Assembly (NCBI GenBank): GCA_944393435.1
Contig: CALYAE010000094.1
Span: forward strand, 1 to 34,707
Reading direction: 5' to 3'
From: an uncultured Clostridia bacterium
GTDB lineage: Bacteria; Bacillota; Clostridia; TANB77; CAG-508
Length of the DNA stretch: 34,707 bases
In this document: piece after piece, positions 1 through 8,824 of the stretch
Position numbering within the stretch: position 1 is the stretch's first letter
Layout: each line of letters opens with the position of its first letter
Translations under genes and position numbers: made by a program
The notes under the pieces: generated by a model
What the model saw: the letters and a program-made list of their open reading frames with translations, nothing else
Told to the model about the DNA's origin: nothing
Database searches by the model: none

Positions 1-1416
1 ATTAATTAATGTTTGTGGAGTAATGACATCTAAATCTTGGATAGTCATTCTTTCACGAACTACTCTTTCTAGTCTTGTTAAACCAATTCTAAATTGATTT
101 TGTAATAATTCTCCTACACAACGAATACGTCTATTTCCTAGATGGTCGATGTCATCTACATTTCCTAAGCCGTGCTCTAAGTTTAATAAATAGCTAATAG
201 ATGCAATAATATCTTCGTTTGTGATATGTTTTGGATTTAATTCATCTATTCTTTCTTTAATCACATCATGTAAATCTTTTTCTTCTGTTGTATCAATGAT
301 AGATTTTAAAACAAGATAATTTACCATTTCTTTAATATGTAAGTCTTTTAAATCAATGTTTGGTAAAACGTTATGGATATTTACCATTCCATTTCCAATT
401 ACACGAACTTTCTTGTCATCTACTTTTACATCTACCATATTGATTCCGCTATTTTGAATGTTAATAGCAGCTTCTTCTGAAATAGCAGTATCTTTTTCAG
501 TTAATAACTCTCCTGTTTCTGGATCAACGATGTCATTATATGCAATTCTTCCTGTAATTCTGTTTGCTAAACTTAATTTTTGGTTAAATTTGAATCTACC
601 AACTTTTGCCAAATCATATCTTCTAGAGTCGAAAAATAAACCATTGAATAAGTTCCTTGCTGCGTCAGTGGTTGGAAGTTCTCCTGGTCTTAATTTTTTA
701 TAAATTTCTACTAATGCTTCTTCTTGGGTTTTTATTGGGTCTTTTTGAAGGGTTGCTGTGATTTTGCTTTCTTCTCCAAAAAGGCTGATAATTTGTTCAT
801 CTGTTGTGATACCAATTGCTCTTAAAAGAGTGGTAACTGGTAATTTTCTAGTTCTATCTACTCTGGCATAAAAAACGTCATTTCCGTCTGTTTCATATTC
901 AATCCATGCACCACGAATAGGCATAACAGTGGAAGTGTAAATTCTTCTACCTGTTTTGCTATCAAAATCTTGTGCATAATAGCAACCTGGTGAACGTACT
1001 AACTGACTTACTACAACTCTTTCTGCACCATTGATTACAAAAGTTCCACTATCTGTCATAAGTGGGAAATCACCAAGGTAAATTTCTTGTTCTTTAATTT
1101 CACCTGTTTCACGGTTAATTAATCTTACCTTAACGTGCAATCTGCTAGAATATGTTGCGTCACGTTCTTTAGCTTCTTCTAATGTGTATTTTGTTTTGTC
1201 CTCCATGTAATAGTCTAGAAATTCAAGTACTAGATTTCCAGAATAGTCAATAATTGGAGATACATCTCTTAAGACTTCACCTAAGCCTTCTTCGATAAAC
1301 CAATTATAAGAGTCTTTCTGGACTTGAATTAAGTTTGGCATTTCGATTGAATCGCCGATTTTCGCAAAAGTTTTACGAGAGCATTTCTCGTGTTTGATTT
1401 CTTTTAACTTTGCCAA
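1..1416 (-). CDS. rpoB: RNA polymerase beta subunit, N-terminal 472 residues (partial, runs off the window)
   Basis: Beta subunit of DNA-dependent RNA polymerase, part of the catalytic core. The reading frame is open from the window edge to 1416. It carries clear beta-subunit N-terminal sequence: the protrusion and lobe with GAERVVVSQLVRSPG near residue 130, then DDIDHLGNRRIRCVGELL and RIGLTRLERVVRERM near the cut end. The rifampicin-binding cluster begins just beyond the edge. The chosen start is a TTG at 1414-1416, preceded by a GGGGTG ribosome site about 7 bases away; no in-frame ATG gives as complete an N-terminus. The preceding gene on this strand is a sensor kinase, not rplL, which is unusual. 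The gene has its own promoter and leader (see separate entries). Identification is secure. Confidence 0.97.
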   Translation of the reverse strand, partial: MAKLKEIKHEKCSRKTFAKIGDSIEMPNLIQVQKDSYNWFIEEGLGEVLRDVSPIIDYSGNLVLEFLDYYMEDKTKYTLEEAKERDATYSSRLHVKVRLINRETGEIKEQEIYLGDFPLMTDSGTFVINGAERVVVSQLVRSPGCYYAQDFDSKTGRRIYTSTVMPIRGAWIEYETDGNDVFYARVDRTRKLPVTTLLRAIGITTDEQIISLFGEESKITATLQKDPIKTQEEALVEIYKKLRPGELPTTDAARNLFNGLFFDSRRYDLAKVGRFKFNQKLSLANRITGRIAYNDIVDPETGELLTEKDTAISEEAAINIQNSGINMVDVKVDDKKVRVIGNGMVNIHNVLPNIDLKDLHIKEMVNYLVLKSIIDTTEEKDLHDVIKERIDELNPKHITNEDIIASISYLLNLEHGLGNVDDIDHLGNRRIRCVGELLQNQFRIGLTRLERVVRERMTIQDLDVITPQTLIN

Positions 1417-1498
1417 AAAAATCACCCCTAAAAAATAGTAAGCAGAAATGAAAATATATGAGCTTAAATAAAAAGTCCTTCTTGTTTCTATAATGAGT

Positions 1499-1549
1499 TT
1501 ACAAAATTTTGTATTTCCTGCTCCTAAAAACCAAATTTCCGTAAATCAT
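1499..1549 (-). other. Possible 16-residue leader ORF ahead of rpoB
   Basis: An ATG at 1549, preceded by AGAGGA about 11 bases upstream, opens a 16-codon frame (MIYGNLVFRSRKYKIL) that stops at 1499. It lies between the leader hairpin and rpoB. It could be a leader peptide, but a short ORF of this length arises often by chance. Confidence 0.2.
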
Positions 1550-1604
1550 TTTAGAACAATTCCTCTTCTTATTTAATTAACATAACCTAAGAAAAAACGA
1601 CAAT

Positions 1605-1650
1605 AAAAAGACGGCTGGTAATTTTTTATTTTTTACCAACGTGTCTTTTT
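1605..1650 (-). terminator. Hairpin with T tract in the rpoB leader (attenuator-like)
   Basis: The arms AAAAAGAC...TGGTAA and TTACCA...GTCTTTTT pair around an AT-rich loop, and the minus-strand transcript continues with TTTTTATT. It is positioned between the promoter near 1700 and rpoB. It would therefore either end the kinase transcript or act as an attenuator on rpoB's own transcript. The middle of the stem is imperfect. Confidence 0.55.
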
Positions 1651-1701
1651 ATGTTTATTTTGTTATTTTATACAAAATCTCTCTTTTATCATATCTTTTA
1701 T

Positions 1702-1731
1702 AGTATAGCATTTTTGTTTAGGGCCTGTCAA
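1702..1731 (-). promoter_or_regulatory. Sigma-A-type promoter for rpoB
   Basis: On the minus strand TTGACA (1726-1731) and TATACT (1702-1707) are separated by 18 bases, close to consensus. Transcription would start near 1694, giving rpoB a long leader independent of rplJL. The promoter lies just after the repaired end of the histidine kinase gene. Confidence 0.75.
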
Positions 1732-1797
1732 TGGTTTTTTGGATAAAATTTGCAAAAACTTTTGTAATAAATTCTTTTACTTTTTCTAAAAAGATTT

Positions 1798-3823
1798 TTA
1801 AATCTTTTCAAATCCAATCGTTACTTTAAATAAATCCCCATCTAAGTAAATATGGAATTTTCCTTTTTGAAGGGTAGTTAAACTAGAAGCAATAGAAAGT
1901 CCGAAGCCCGCTTCCTTCTGTATTTCTAGATGCCTCTCCCCTTACAAACCTTTGCATCAATTCATCTGCTGTAATGTTTAATTTTTCTTGTGAAGTATTT
2001 TTCATTTGAATCACAACACTCTTAGCAGTTGTTACTACATCTAAGTAAACTCTTGAATTTTCCATCGCATATTTTGCACAATTAGAGTAAATATTTTCAA
2101 GTACTCTATACAAATACCTTCCATCTGCCATAATAAAAATAGGTTCTTCTGGCAAAGTCATAATTTCTTCAATTCCTCTTTCATGAAATCTATCTTCAAA
2201 TTCTCCTGAAACTTGTTTGATTAATTCATTTACATTAATTTTTTCCATTTGTAATTTAATGTTTCCAGAAGACGCTTTGGAGGCCTCAACTAAATCTTCC
2301 GTTAGCCTTTTTAGTCTTTGCGATTTATTTTCTAAAATCATTAAATATTCTGTTGCTTTTTCATTTGGCATTTTTTCTTTTTTTAGTAAGTCCACATAGT
2401 TGATAATAGAAGTAAGTGGTGTTTTAATGTCATGAGATACATTGGTAATTAATTCTGTTTTTAGTCTTTCACTTTTTAGACTTTGTTCTACTGCATTAGA
2501 TAAGCCTCCTGCAATATCTTCTACATAAATAGCAAGATTTTTCAATACTCCTTTCATTTCATTTGGATTCAAATGAATATCGGTATTTCCCTCATAAATA
2601 CTTTTAATAGCGGTTTGAATTTTATCAAATTCTCTTATTTTCTTAAATAAATATAGAAAAGTGGTTATTCCAAGCATAGCAAGTACACAATACCAAAAAA
2701 ATGCTTCTCCGTTATAAGTACGCATAATAAACATGGTAGCTAAAAAGCCTAGTAAGCAAAATCCCCAATATCCCCAAACTAATTTAGTAGCGATTTTTCT
2801 ATGTTCAAATAGTAATTTGATTTCATGACCAATGGCATATAAAATAGTAGATTTCCATAATGTATGAGTTTTAATTCTTTTTACAAAAGTTTCTAACATC
2901 AAAATCATACTTAGATATATAATACTAGCACCTAACGTTACCCCTGAAAAAATAACTGGCCTACTATTAGAATTCACTGCAACTAAACATGCGATTCCTA
3001 TGAAGAAAATAATTCCACCAATGCATAATACAATCTCTAATTTCCATTTGTCAAACCAATTTAAATAAATGCCCTCTTGTTTAGCAGTTCTTCCAATTCC
3101 ATGAATAATGACAAGGGTAAGAACAATAAGTGCAATAATAGAAACTGGAATTAAAATAGGTGCACTATCGTTTGCTTTCATAGAAAAGTCATAACCCATT
3201 TTTGCCATCGCATAATCATCATGATATGGTGTATCATTTAGTAAAACAGTGTAAATTTCAAGACGATCACTATCTACCATCATATTTTCAAAACGAGGTG
3301 TATAACGAATATTTTCCATACTTAAATTTGGAATATTGGTCTGTACTTCTCCTCCAACATAATTCCAATAAATATCGTTTTCTTGCAAAACTTGCACAAT
3401 TTCTTCTACGCTGTCAGTTCTCATGGTATGATCTAAATTTGTTTTGGCAACGGCTGATTCTTTATCAATTACTAGATAGCGAAAATTGGAGCTTTGATAT
3501 ACAGAATAGTAAATAAAACCATTTTTTCCTGCTACTTCAGTTTCTTCTTGAATACCACCACCATAGTTAGAATAAGATTCATAATCTACTTGTGTGTTAT
3601 CCATATCTAGATAACTTGGTTGAACCACATAATAGTTTTGATAGATGTCTGAAAAATATTGATCGGAAAACAAAGTGGTTTCATAATAACTACTGGTATT
3701 TTTAATTCCAATGTTGGCATCCATAATGATAAGACCTGCAATTGATGTAATGAGTAGCACTAAGAATATGGGCACTAAAAAATAAGCGATATTTTTAGCA
3801 ATTCTTGCTATGCATAATTTCAT
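1798..3823 (-). CDS. Membrane sensor histidine kinase, frameshifted near its C-terminus
   Basis: Two-component sensor that should phosphorylate the response regulator encoded 69 bases upstream. The N-terminal helix (about 11-33) is followed by an extracellular domain to about 220. Five more hydrophobic helices lie at about 219-243, 262-283, 289-314, 348-367 and 373-391. The dimerisation H-box has VSHDIKTPLTS with phospho-acceptor His464. An N-box (NIYSNCAKYA) and RGEASRNTEGSG follow. The open frame ends at 1883 with a garbled LRTFYCF tail. Removing one G from the GGG at 1907-1909 restores GSGFGLSIASSL and about 28 more residues, to a TAA at 1798. That is the normal ATP-lid and kinase end. Start is ATG at 3823 with AAGGAGAG upstream. 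Either the gene is broken or the base is a sequencing error. The ligand is unknown. Confidence 0.85.
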
Positions 3824-3891
3824 ATTTTTTTCTCTCCTTCTTTTTCATTTTTTCTTCTACTTTCTTTTGTGCCTTTTTTGTATTTTTAAAC

Positions 3892-4599
3892 TTAATCTAA
3901 TTTTTCAATTTTGTAGCCGATTCCCCAAATTACTTTTAAATATTTTGGTTCTTTTGGATTAATTTCAATTTTTTCTCTAATATGTCTGATATGAACAGCA
4001 ATAATATTTTCTGCTCCGTAACATTCTTCTTCCCAAACACTTTCATAAATTTGTTCAATAGAATACACAATTCCTTTATTTTTAGTTAGAAATTTTAAAA
4101 TGTTATATTCTGTTGGAGTAAGTTTTACTTCTTTCCCCTCTACTTCTACTTGTTTGGTATCATCATTAATAATTAATTCTCCTGATCGATAGATATTGTC
4201 TCCCTCTTTTACTTTATCTGCAATAGAACCAAGAGAAGTATATCTACGAATTTGTGAGTTTACCCTTGCAATTAACTCTAATGGGTTAAATGGTTTGGTG
4301 ACATAATCATCTGCTCCATTGTTTAATCCTGCAATTTTATCATAATCCTCCGATTTGGCTGAAAGCATAATAATAGGGACTTTTTTATCTTTACGAATTA
4401 AATTAGCAGTACTAATGCCATCTAGTTTTGGCATCATGATATCTAAAATAATTAAGTGGATATCCTCATTTTCCTTTACAATTTTTAAAGCCTCCATTCC
4501 ATTATAGGCCTTTAGAATATGATATCCTTCTTTACTTAAATAAATTTCAATAGCATTTACAATTTCTTTATCATCATCTACTACTAAAATATTATACAT
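3892..4599 (-). CDS. OmpR/PhoB-family response regulator
   Basis: DNA-binding partner of the downstream sensor kinase. The receiver domain (about 1-118) has the acidic pocket D8-D10, phospho-acceptor Asp53 (LIILDIMMPKLDG), Ser80 in MLSAKS and Lys102 in YVTKPF. The C-terminal winged helix (about 135-235) has KEVKLTPTEYNILKFL and the VHIRHIREKIE recognition region, ending GIGYKIEKLD. Its 235 residues are the usual length. Start is ATG at 4599 behind AAGGAGAG. It is the first gene of a two-gene operon. A TATAAT-like -10 and an inverted repeat lie just upstream and may allow autoregulation. The target genes cannot be read from the sequence; the adjacent rpoB is probably not a specific target. Confidence 0.93.
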   Translation of the reverse strand: MYNILVVDDDKEIVNAIEIYLSKEGYHILKAYNGMEALKIVKENEDIHLIILDIMMPKLDGISTANLIRKDKKVPIIMLSAKSEDYDKIAGLNNGADDYVTKPFNPLELIARVNSQIRRYTSLGSIADKVKEGDNIYRSGELIINDDTKQVEVEGKEVKLTPTEYNILKFLTKNKGIVYSIEQIYESVWEEECYGAENIIAVHIRHIREKIEINPKEPKYLKVIWGIGYKIEKLD

Positions 4600-4626
4600 T
4601 TTTTGTCTCTCCTTGTTTTTTCCTAG

Positions 4627-4681
4627 ATTATATCATAAATCTTAGCAAGTAAGATTAGTATAGCATAAATTTCTTAAGAAA
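4627..4681 (-). promoter_or_regulatory. Likely promoter and operator of the two-component operon
   Basis: The minus strand has a perfect TATAAT at 4627-4632. Immediately behind it is the inverted repeat AATCTTA-N5-TAAGATT (4638-4656), and further up the 12-base palindrome TTTCTTAAGAAA (4670-4681). No good -35 sits 17 bases from the -10, which fits an activator-dependent promoter using these repeats. That use is inference. Confidence 0.4.
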
Positions 4682-4744
4682 AAAGGCTAGAAATTATTAA
4701 GTTTTTATTAAATGCTGCCTGGTTATTTATGATATTTCTTATTT

Positions 4745-4788
4745 TAAAAAAGTAGGAAGTTCTTTTTTTATACCTTCCTACCTTTTTT
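4745..4788 (-). terminator. Rho-independent terminator after the AI-2E family permease gene
   Basis: On the minus strand, AAAAAAGGTAGGAAG pairs with CTTCCTAC-TTTTTT around an A-rich loop, starting 2 bases past the stop codon. The run of Ts follows the stem directly. Confidence 0.8.
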
Positions 4789-4790
4789 GT

Positions 4791-5930
4791 TTACTTTATT
4801 TGAATTTCTTTTTTATTATTTTGATAGTCCACATATTCTTCAATTAGTAGTTTAATTACTGTGAATATTGGTACTGCTAAAAACATACCAAGCACTCCAA
4901 AATAGGCTCCACCAATCGTTACTGCAAAGATAACAAGTAATGGACTAATCGATAAGGAATTTCCAATAATTTTTGGATTAATGATATTAGCATCAATTTG
5001 TTGAAGAATAATCACCACAATTGCCATTAGAAGTGCCTGACCAAATCCACCTGTAAATAGAGTAATGATAATAGCAATTACTACTGCAATAATAGCTCCA
5101 AAATAAGGGATTAAATTAAAGAGTCCTATCATAAATCCTAATAATACAGCATATTTTACACCAAGTAATGACATCGCAATAGAGGTTAAAATTCCTACTA
5201 CAATTGCATCAAGTACCTGACCTGCAATAAATTTGAAAAATACTTCGTTGGATTTATTAAAATATTTTCCTACAATTTCATAAGTTTCTTTGTCTGTAAA
5301 AGCACTCGTCACTCTCTTTAAGAAGTTTAAAATTCTTTTTCTTTCTATTAATAAATAAACCGAAACAATTAATGCTACAAAAATATCAAAAATACTATTT
5401 ACAACATTGATTGCACCTTTTGCATATTGTGCTAATGTTTCTAGATTAAAGAATTGTTTTAAATCTATTTGGTTGATATTTTGTACTAAATTTAGAATCA
5501 TTTCATTCTTCCAAAAAGAATCTTCAGGAAGCTGCTTGATTGCATCCATTGTGTTGTTATAATAAGTTCCAAAGTTATTCACAAGATCCATAATACTTCT
5601 ACTAATACTTGGAATAACGAAGTTAAGAGCTAGAATTACAATTAAAATTGCAATGATATACACTGTAATAACAGATAATACTCTTTTCCTTTTGTGAATC
5701 CATTTTGGTTTTTTAATTTTTTGATAAGTTTTTTCTACTGCTCTGCAAGGAATATAGAATAAATAAGCAATTAATAGCCCAATAATAAACGGCATTAAAA
5801 TATCAAATAATCCGCTAAGCCAATTTGTAATTTGGCTAAAATTATCTAATAGTTTATAAACAATAATAATTGCCACTCCTAGCAAGAAGTAGTAAAACCA
5901 TTTTTTTAAACTTTTTTTACTATCGTTCAT
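4791..5930 (-). CDS. AI-2E family transporter (PF01594-type membrane permease)
   Basis: Polytopic inner-membrane protein of the AI-2E/TqsA/YtvI family. Members are linked variously to signal export, sporulation or ion antiport, so the substrate cannot be assigned. There are about eight hydrophobic segments: a pair near residues 15-60, one near 90-110, a long soluble loop, then a C-terminal block. That block carries the family-typical GLFNLIPYFGAIIAVVIA and a glycine-rich GGAYFGVLGMFLAVP segment before the last helix. The start is ATG at 5930 with AAAGGAA five bases upstream. An earlier in-frame TTG at 5954 would precede this ribosome site and is not favoured. It lies 77 bases after exonuclease III, separated by a perfect palindrome, and ends at a strong terminator. 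Confidence 0.88.
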   Translation of the reverse strand: MNDSKKSLKKWFYYFLLGVAIIIVYKLLDNFSQITNWLSGLFDILMPFIIGLLIAYLFYIPCRAVEKTYQKIKKPKWIHKRKRVLSVITVYIIAILIVILALNFVIPSISRSIMDLVNNFGTYYNNTMDAIKQLPEDSFWKNEMILNLVQNINQIDLKQFFNLETLAQYAKGAINVVNSIFDIFVALIVSVYLLIERKRILNFLKRVTSAFTDKETYEIVGKYFNKSNEVFFKFIAGQVLDAIVVGILTSIAMSLLGVKYAVLLGFMIGLFNLIPYFGAIIAVVIAIIITLFTGGFGQALLMAIVVIILQQIDANIINPKIIGNSLSISPLLVIFAVTIGGAYFGVLGMFLAVPIFTVIKLLIEEYVDYQNNKKEIQIK

Positions 5931-5951
5931 ATTGATTCCTTTCGCATTTTT

Positions 5952-6006
5952 CAATAGGGACGTTCCTTTTTGGTAAAAAATTTACCAAAAAGGAACGTCC
6001 CTATTG
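5952..6006. repeat. 55-base perfect palindromic repeat (GGGACGTTCC family)
   Basis: Two 26-base arms, beginning CAATAGGGACGTTCC and ending GGAACGTCCCTATTG, are exact reverse complements around a 3-base centre. The palindrome starts one base past the exonuclease III stop codon. Related units recur at 6857-6938. No T tract follows the stem, so it may stabilise RNA 3' ends or be a small mobile repeat rather than a simple terminator. Confidence 0.85.
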
Positions 6007-6007
6007 G

Positions 6008-6769
6008 CTAAATTTCTAATCCTATTGGGCAGTGATCACTTCCCATAACATCAGCATAAATTCTGCTTTCTTTTATTTTCTTTTCAATGGACTTTGATAC
6101 AATAAAATAATCAATTCTCCAACCTACATTTTTTTCTCTTGCATGAAACATATAAGACCACCAAGTATAGCTATCTTCTTTTTCAGGATATAAATAACGA
6201 AAACTATCTGTAAAACCTGCATTTAATAGTTCTGTCATCTTTCCTCTTTCTTCATCTGTAAATCCTGCACTATGATGATTGGTTTTTGGATTTTTTAAAT
6301 CAATTTCATTATGGGCTACATTTAAATCGCCACAATAGATAACTGGCTTTATCTTATCTAATTTTTTTAAATAATTTCGCATTTCATCTTCCCAAATAGT
6401 TCGATAATTCAAACGTTCTAATTCCCTTTTTGAATTTGGTGTATAACAATTCACTAAATAGAAGTCTTCAAATTCTAATGTAATCACTCTTCCTTCTTGG
6501 TCATGTTCTTGTATTCCTAGTCCATAAGTCACTTTAAGTGGTTCTTTTTTAGTAAATACTGCTGTTCCAGAATATCCTTTTTTCATAGCACTATTCCAAT
6601 AAGCATGATATCCTTGAAAAATTGCATGAAGAGTTAAATCAATTTGGTCTTCCTGCATTTTTGTTTCTTGAATACAAAAAATATCAGCATCCTCTTTCTT
6701 GAAAAAATCCGTGAATCCTTTGTTTGCTGCTGCCCTTAAGCCGTTTACATTCCATGATATTAATTTCAT
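6008..6769 (-). CDS. xth: Exodeoxyribonuclease III / AP endonuclease
   Basis: Metal-dependent base-excision repair enzyme that cuts DNA 5' of abasic sites and removes 3' blocking groups. Its 253 residues match the ExoIII/ExoA family. All signature residues are visible: Asn7 in ISWNVNGLR, Glu35 in CIQETK, Tyr109 in NCYTPNS, Asp148 and Asn150 in YCGDLNVAH, the WWSYMFHAREKNVGWRIDY block, and Asp245-His246 in GSDHCPIG. Start is ATG at 6769 with GAAGGAAG six bases upstream. It has its own promoter. The stop codon TAG sits exactly at the border of a palindromic repeat. The Bacillus name would be exoA; xth is the general symbol. Confidence 0.96.
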   Translation of the reverse strand: MKLISWNVNGLRAAANKGFTDFFKKEDADIFCIQETKMQEDQIDLTLHAIFQGYHAYWNSAMKKGYSGTAVFTKKEPLKVTYGLGIQEHDQEGRVITLEFEDFYLVNCYTPNSKRELERLNYRTIWEDEMRNYLKKLDKIKPVIYCGDLNVAHNEIDLKNPKTNHHSAGFTDEERGKMTELLNAGFTDSFRYLYPEKEDSYTWWSYMFHAREKNVGWRIDYFIVSKSIEKKIKESRIYADVMGSDHCPIGLEI

Positions 6770-6807
6770 TACTTTCTTCCTTCTATCTTTATTATTTTCT
6801 AGACTAA

Positions 6808-6836
6808 ATCATAACACAAAATGGTACAATTTTCAA
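6808..6836 (-). promoter_or_regulatory. Sigma-A-type promoter for exonuclease III
   Basis: The minus strand has TTGAAA (6831-6836), 17 bases, then TATGAT (6808-6813), about 40 bases ahead of the start codon. Confidence 0.7.
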
Positions 6837-6856
6837 GAAATGTTCCTGGAAAGAGT

Positions 6857-6938
6857 GTCCCTACTGGTGAATTTTTTGCCAAAAAGGAACGTCCCTAATG
6901 GTAAATTTTTTACCAAAAAGAACGTCCCCATTGGTTAC
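6857..6938. repeat. Tandem units of the GGGACGTTCC palindromic repeat
   Basis: Units of 34 bases (6857-6890) and 33 bases (6891-6923) plus a partial third unit (6924-6938) share the pattern GTCCCTAnTGGTnAATTTTTT followed by nCCAAAAAGGAAC. Each unit contains its own small hairpin, GGTAAA-TTT-TTTACC in the second. They belong to the same family as the palindrome at 5952-6006. The partial third unit overlaps the stop codon of the wall hydrolase gene. Confidence 0.8.
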
Positions 6939-7939
6939 ATAGCATTAAAATATACGTTACCACCAATATTAACACCATTTGCATAACCTGCTGCTCTAAA
7001 TGATAAATAATTGTGATTTCTTTTACCATTTAATGCATCAATAACAGCTTGTTTTACATAAGATGGATAATTTCCATTTAATCTTTTTTTCCAGTGATTA
7101 TCAATTGTATAACAGAATTGATTTTTTGCTTTATATTGGCTAAGTGGGTCTGTTCCGTTATATCTCCATTTGCTACTTTCTGCTCTGTTACATGCAGTTG
7201 TGATAACTGCTAGGGCACCATTATAGCTTGAACCACATTCTTGGGCTGTAATTGCACATAAAAGGTCAAGTTCTGCTGCTGTATAACTCCATTTTCCAGC
7301 ATATCTAACTTTTGTGCCACCTCTTGATGTAATTTGTTGCTGTGTTCTAATTTCAACAATTTTGTCTACTGGCTCACGAATAATTTTTGATGAGATTTCT
7401 TTTTTCTCAATTTCTTTTTCGTTTTGATATTTTACTTTATAAGTAACTTCTTTTAAACCATCAACACCATATTGTACAATGCTATCTTGTTTTTTGCCTG
7501 AACCTTTTGCTACATTTTTCGTAATGGTTTCATAAGGTATTTTTACTTTTTCTACTATGATTTTTTCAACAATTGTATCATAGCTTTCTAAGATTTCTTC
7601 TGCTGTAATAGTAGTAGATGTTTCGGCTACTTCTGGCACTTCAATTTCTACATCTGTTTTCTTTGTAATTTTAATAGTGTTATTATCAGATATTTCAGAT
7701 TGTAGACTTGGTGTTACCTTTTCATCTTCTAATAATATAATATGATTTTCATCAAGTATCTCTGCTACGTTTTTTTTGCTTGTTAATACATTCATTTCAT
7801 ATCCGCTAGCTAGGCTGATTTTTACATTTCTTAATTGTACATTTCCAGCTGCTACTGCAACTGTCATGATAAGGATAAATAGAATGCTAATACATAAAAT
7901 CTTTTTCAGCGATATCGATGCTTTATCATCATTTTTCAT
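6935..7939 (-). CDS. Secreted G5-domain / SleB-like cell wall hydrolase
   Basis: Probable peptidoglycan hydrolase acting outside the membrane. Residues about 10-37 form a signal anchor rich in Ile, Leu and Val. A DUF348-like (YabE/Rpf-type) domain follows, with SGYEMNVLTSKKNVAEIL. Next comes a G5-like domain around EKVKIPYETITKNVAKGSG and EVTYKVKY. The C-terminus is a Hydrolase_2/SleB-type catalytic domain starting LLCAITAQECGSSYNGALAV, with probable catalytic Glu in AQECG, and ending GGNVYFNAM. I chose ATG at 7939 because a near-perfect promoter puts the transcription start near 7970 and an AAAGGAGG site lies between. The upstream in-frame start at 7972 would be outside the ribosome site. 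Candidate roles are wall remodelling in growth or germination, which the sequence does not separate. Confidence 0.88.
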   Translation of the reverse strand: MKNDDKASISLKKILCISILFILIMTVAVAAGNVQLRNVKISLASGYEMNVLTSKKNVAEILDENHIILLEDEKVTPSLQSEISDNNTIKITKKTDVEIEVPEVAETSTTITAEEILESYDTIVEKIIVEKVKIPYETITKNVAKGSGKKQDSIVQYGVDGLKEVTYKVKYQNEKEIEKKEISSKIIREPVDKIVEIRTQQQITSRGGTKVRYAGKWSYTAAELDLLCAITAQECGSSYNGALAVITTACNRAESSKWRYNGTDPLSQYKAKNQFCYTIDNHWKKRLNGNYPSYVKQAVIDALNGKRNHNYLSFRAAGYANGVNIGGNVYFNAM

Positions 7940-7976
7940 ATTTAATTTGTTCCCTCCTTTAAAAAGCAACATCTAT

Positions 7977-8005
7977 ATTATACCATTTATGAAAAATATT
8001 GTCAA
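7977..8005 (-). promoter_or_regulatory. Consensus sigma-A promoter for the G5/SleB-like gene
   Basis: On the minus strand a perfect TTGACA (8000-8005) and a perfect TATAAT (7977-7982) are separated by 17 bases. This is the strongest promoter match in the window. Confidence 0.85.
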
Positions 8006-8196
8006 ATTTTGCTTCTTATGCACCTTACTCTCTTTAAGTCTTGCTATCACTTGCTTCTAGAAAAATAGGCTTTTTGACACTTTTTTGTAATTCTTCTATT
8101 TACTATATTATATGCAGGCTTGTACCATTTTAGAACAAATTTTAAATTTTTTTTAATACTTCTATGTAAATTTATGGTGAAAACTTTCATTTCTCA

Positions 8197-8225
8197 TTGT
8201 ATTCTATGCATAAATATGTTATGAT
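8197..8225 (+). promoter_or_regulatory. Probable promoter of lemA-htpX
   Basis: TTGTAT (8197-8202), 17 bases, TATGAT (8220-8225), followed within about 20 bases by the lemA ribosome site AAAAGGAGTG. Confidence 0.55.
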
Positions 8226-8259
8226 TGATTAAAATAATAAAAAAGGAGTGAAATTTTTT

Positions 8260-8817
8260 ATGTGGATGTGGATTTTATTGGCAGTAGTTGTTGTACTAAT
8301 TCTTGCTATTATTGGTATTTACAATAGCTTAGTTACCTTAAGACAACGTGTAAAAAATGCTTGGAGCCAGATTGATGTACAATTACAAAGAAGATTTGAT
8401 TTAATTCCAAACTTAGTGGAAACTGTAAAAGGCTATATGACACATGAACAAGATACTTTAGCAAAAGTAACCGAACTTCGTTCTTCTTGGGCAAAGGCTG
8501 AGACAGTAAGCCAAAAAGCAGAACTTGATAACCAATTATCAAGCGCTTTAAAAACAATTATGGCTGTATCTGAGAATTATCCAGACCTAAAGGCTAATCA
8601 AAACTTCTCTGAATTGCAAGAAGAACTAAGAAATACAGAAAATAAAATTTCTTATTCTAGACAATTCTATAATGACAGTGTTACAAGATATAATACCAAA
8701 TTAGAATTGTTCCCATCTAACTTTATTGCTTCTATGTTCCATTTTACTGCTGAAACTTTATTCGAAGCTGAAAATGATGAAGCAAGAAAAAATGTAAAAG
8801 TTAGTTTTGATAAATAA
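8260..8817 (+). CDS. lemA: LemA family membrane protein
   Basis: Single-span membrane protein of the LemA family, whose molecular function is not settled. It is regularly encoded beside HtpX proteases, as here. The N-terminal helix (about 3-22) is followed by the family core [20 protein letters not shown] and [21 protein letters not shown] long helical bundle follows, with [19 protein letters not shown] near the C-terminus and an ending of NVKVSFDK. The length of 185 residues is typical. I chose ATG at 8260. The in-frame GTG at 8248 lies inside the ribosome site AAGGAGTG and so cannot be the start. Confidence 0.93.
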   Translation: MWMWILLAVVVVLILAIIGIYNSLVTLRQRVKNAWSQIDVQLQRRFDLIPNLVETVKGYMTHEQDTLAKVTELRSSWAKAETVSQKAELDNQLSSALKTIMAVSENYPDLKANQNFSELQEELRNTENKISYSRQFYNDSVTRYNTKLELFPSNFIASMFHFTAETLFEAENDEARKNVKVSFDK

Positions 8818-8824
8818 CAAATAG

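Larger units (their letters stand above)
1417..1797. other. rpoB upstream region (381 bases without a main gene)
   Basis: This gap holds, in the direction of rpoB transcription, a strong sigma-A-type promoter, a hairpin with a T tract, a possible 16-residue leader ORF and the rpoB ribosome site. The predicted untranslated leader is about 280 bases. I see no tRNA or known riboswitch fold in it. Confidence 0.6.
7940..8259. other. Divergent promoter region between wall hydrolase and lemA
   Basis: This 320-base gap carries two outward-facing promoters, one for each flanking gene. The middle, about 8010-8190, shows no ORF or structured RNA that I can recognise. Confidence 0.6.

Noticed and set aside
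6857..6938. Tandem repeats as a possible CRISPR array
   Set aside because: Units are contiguous with no unique spacers, are only 2.4 copies, and match the nearby palindromic repeat family; no cas genes are present.
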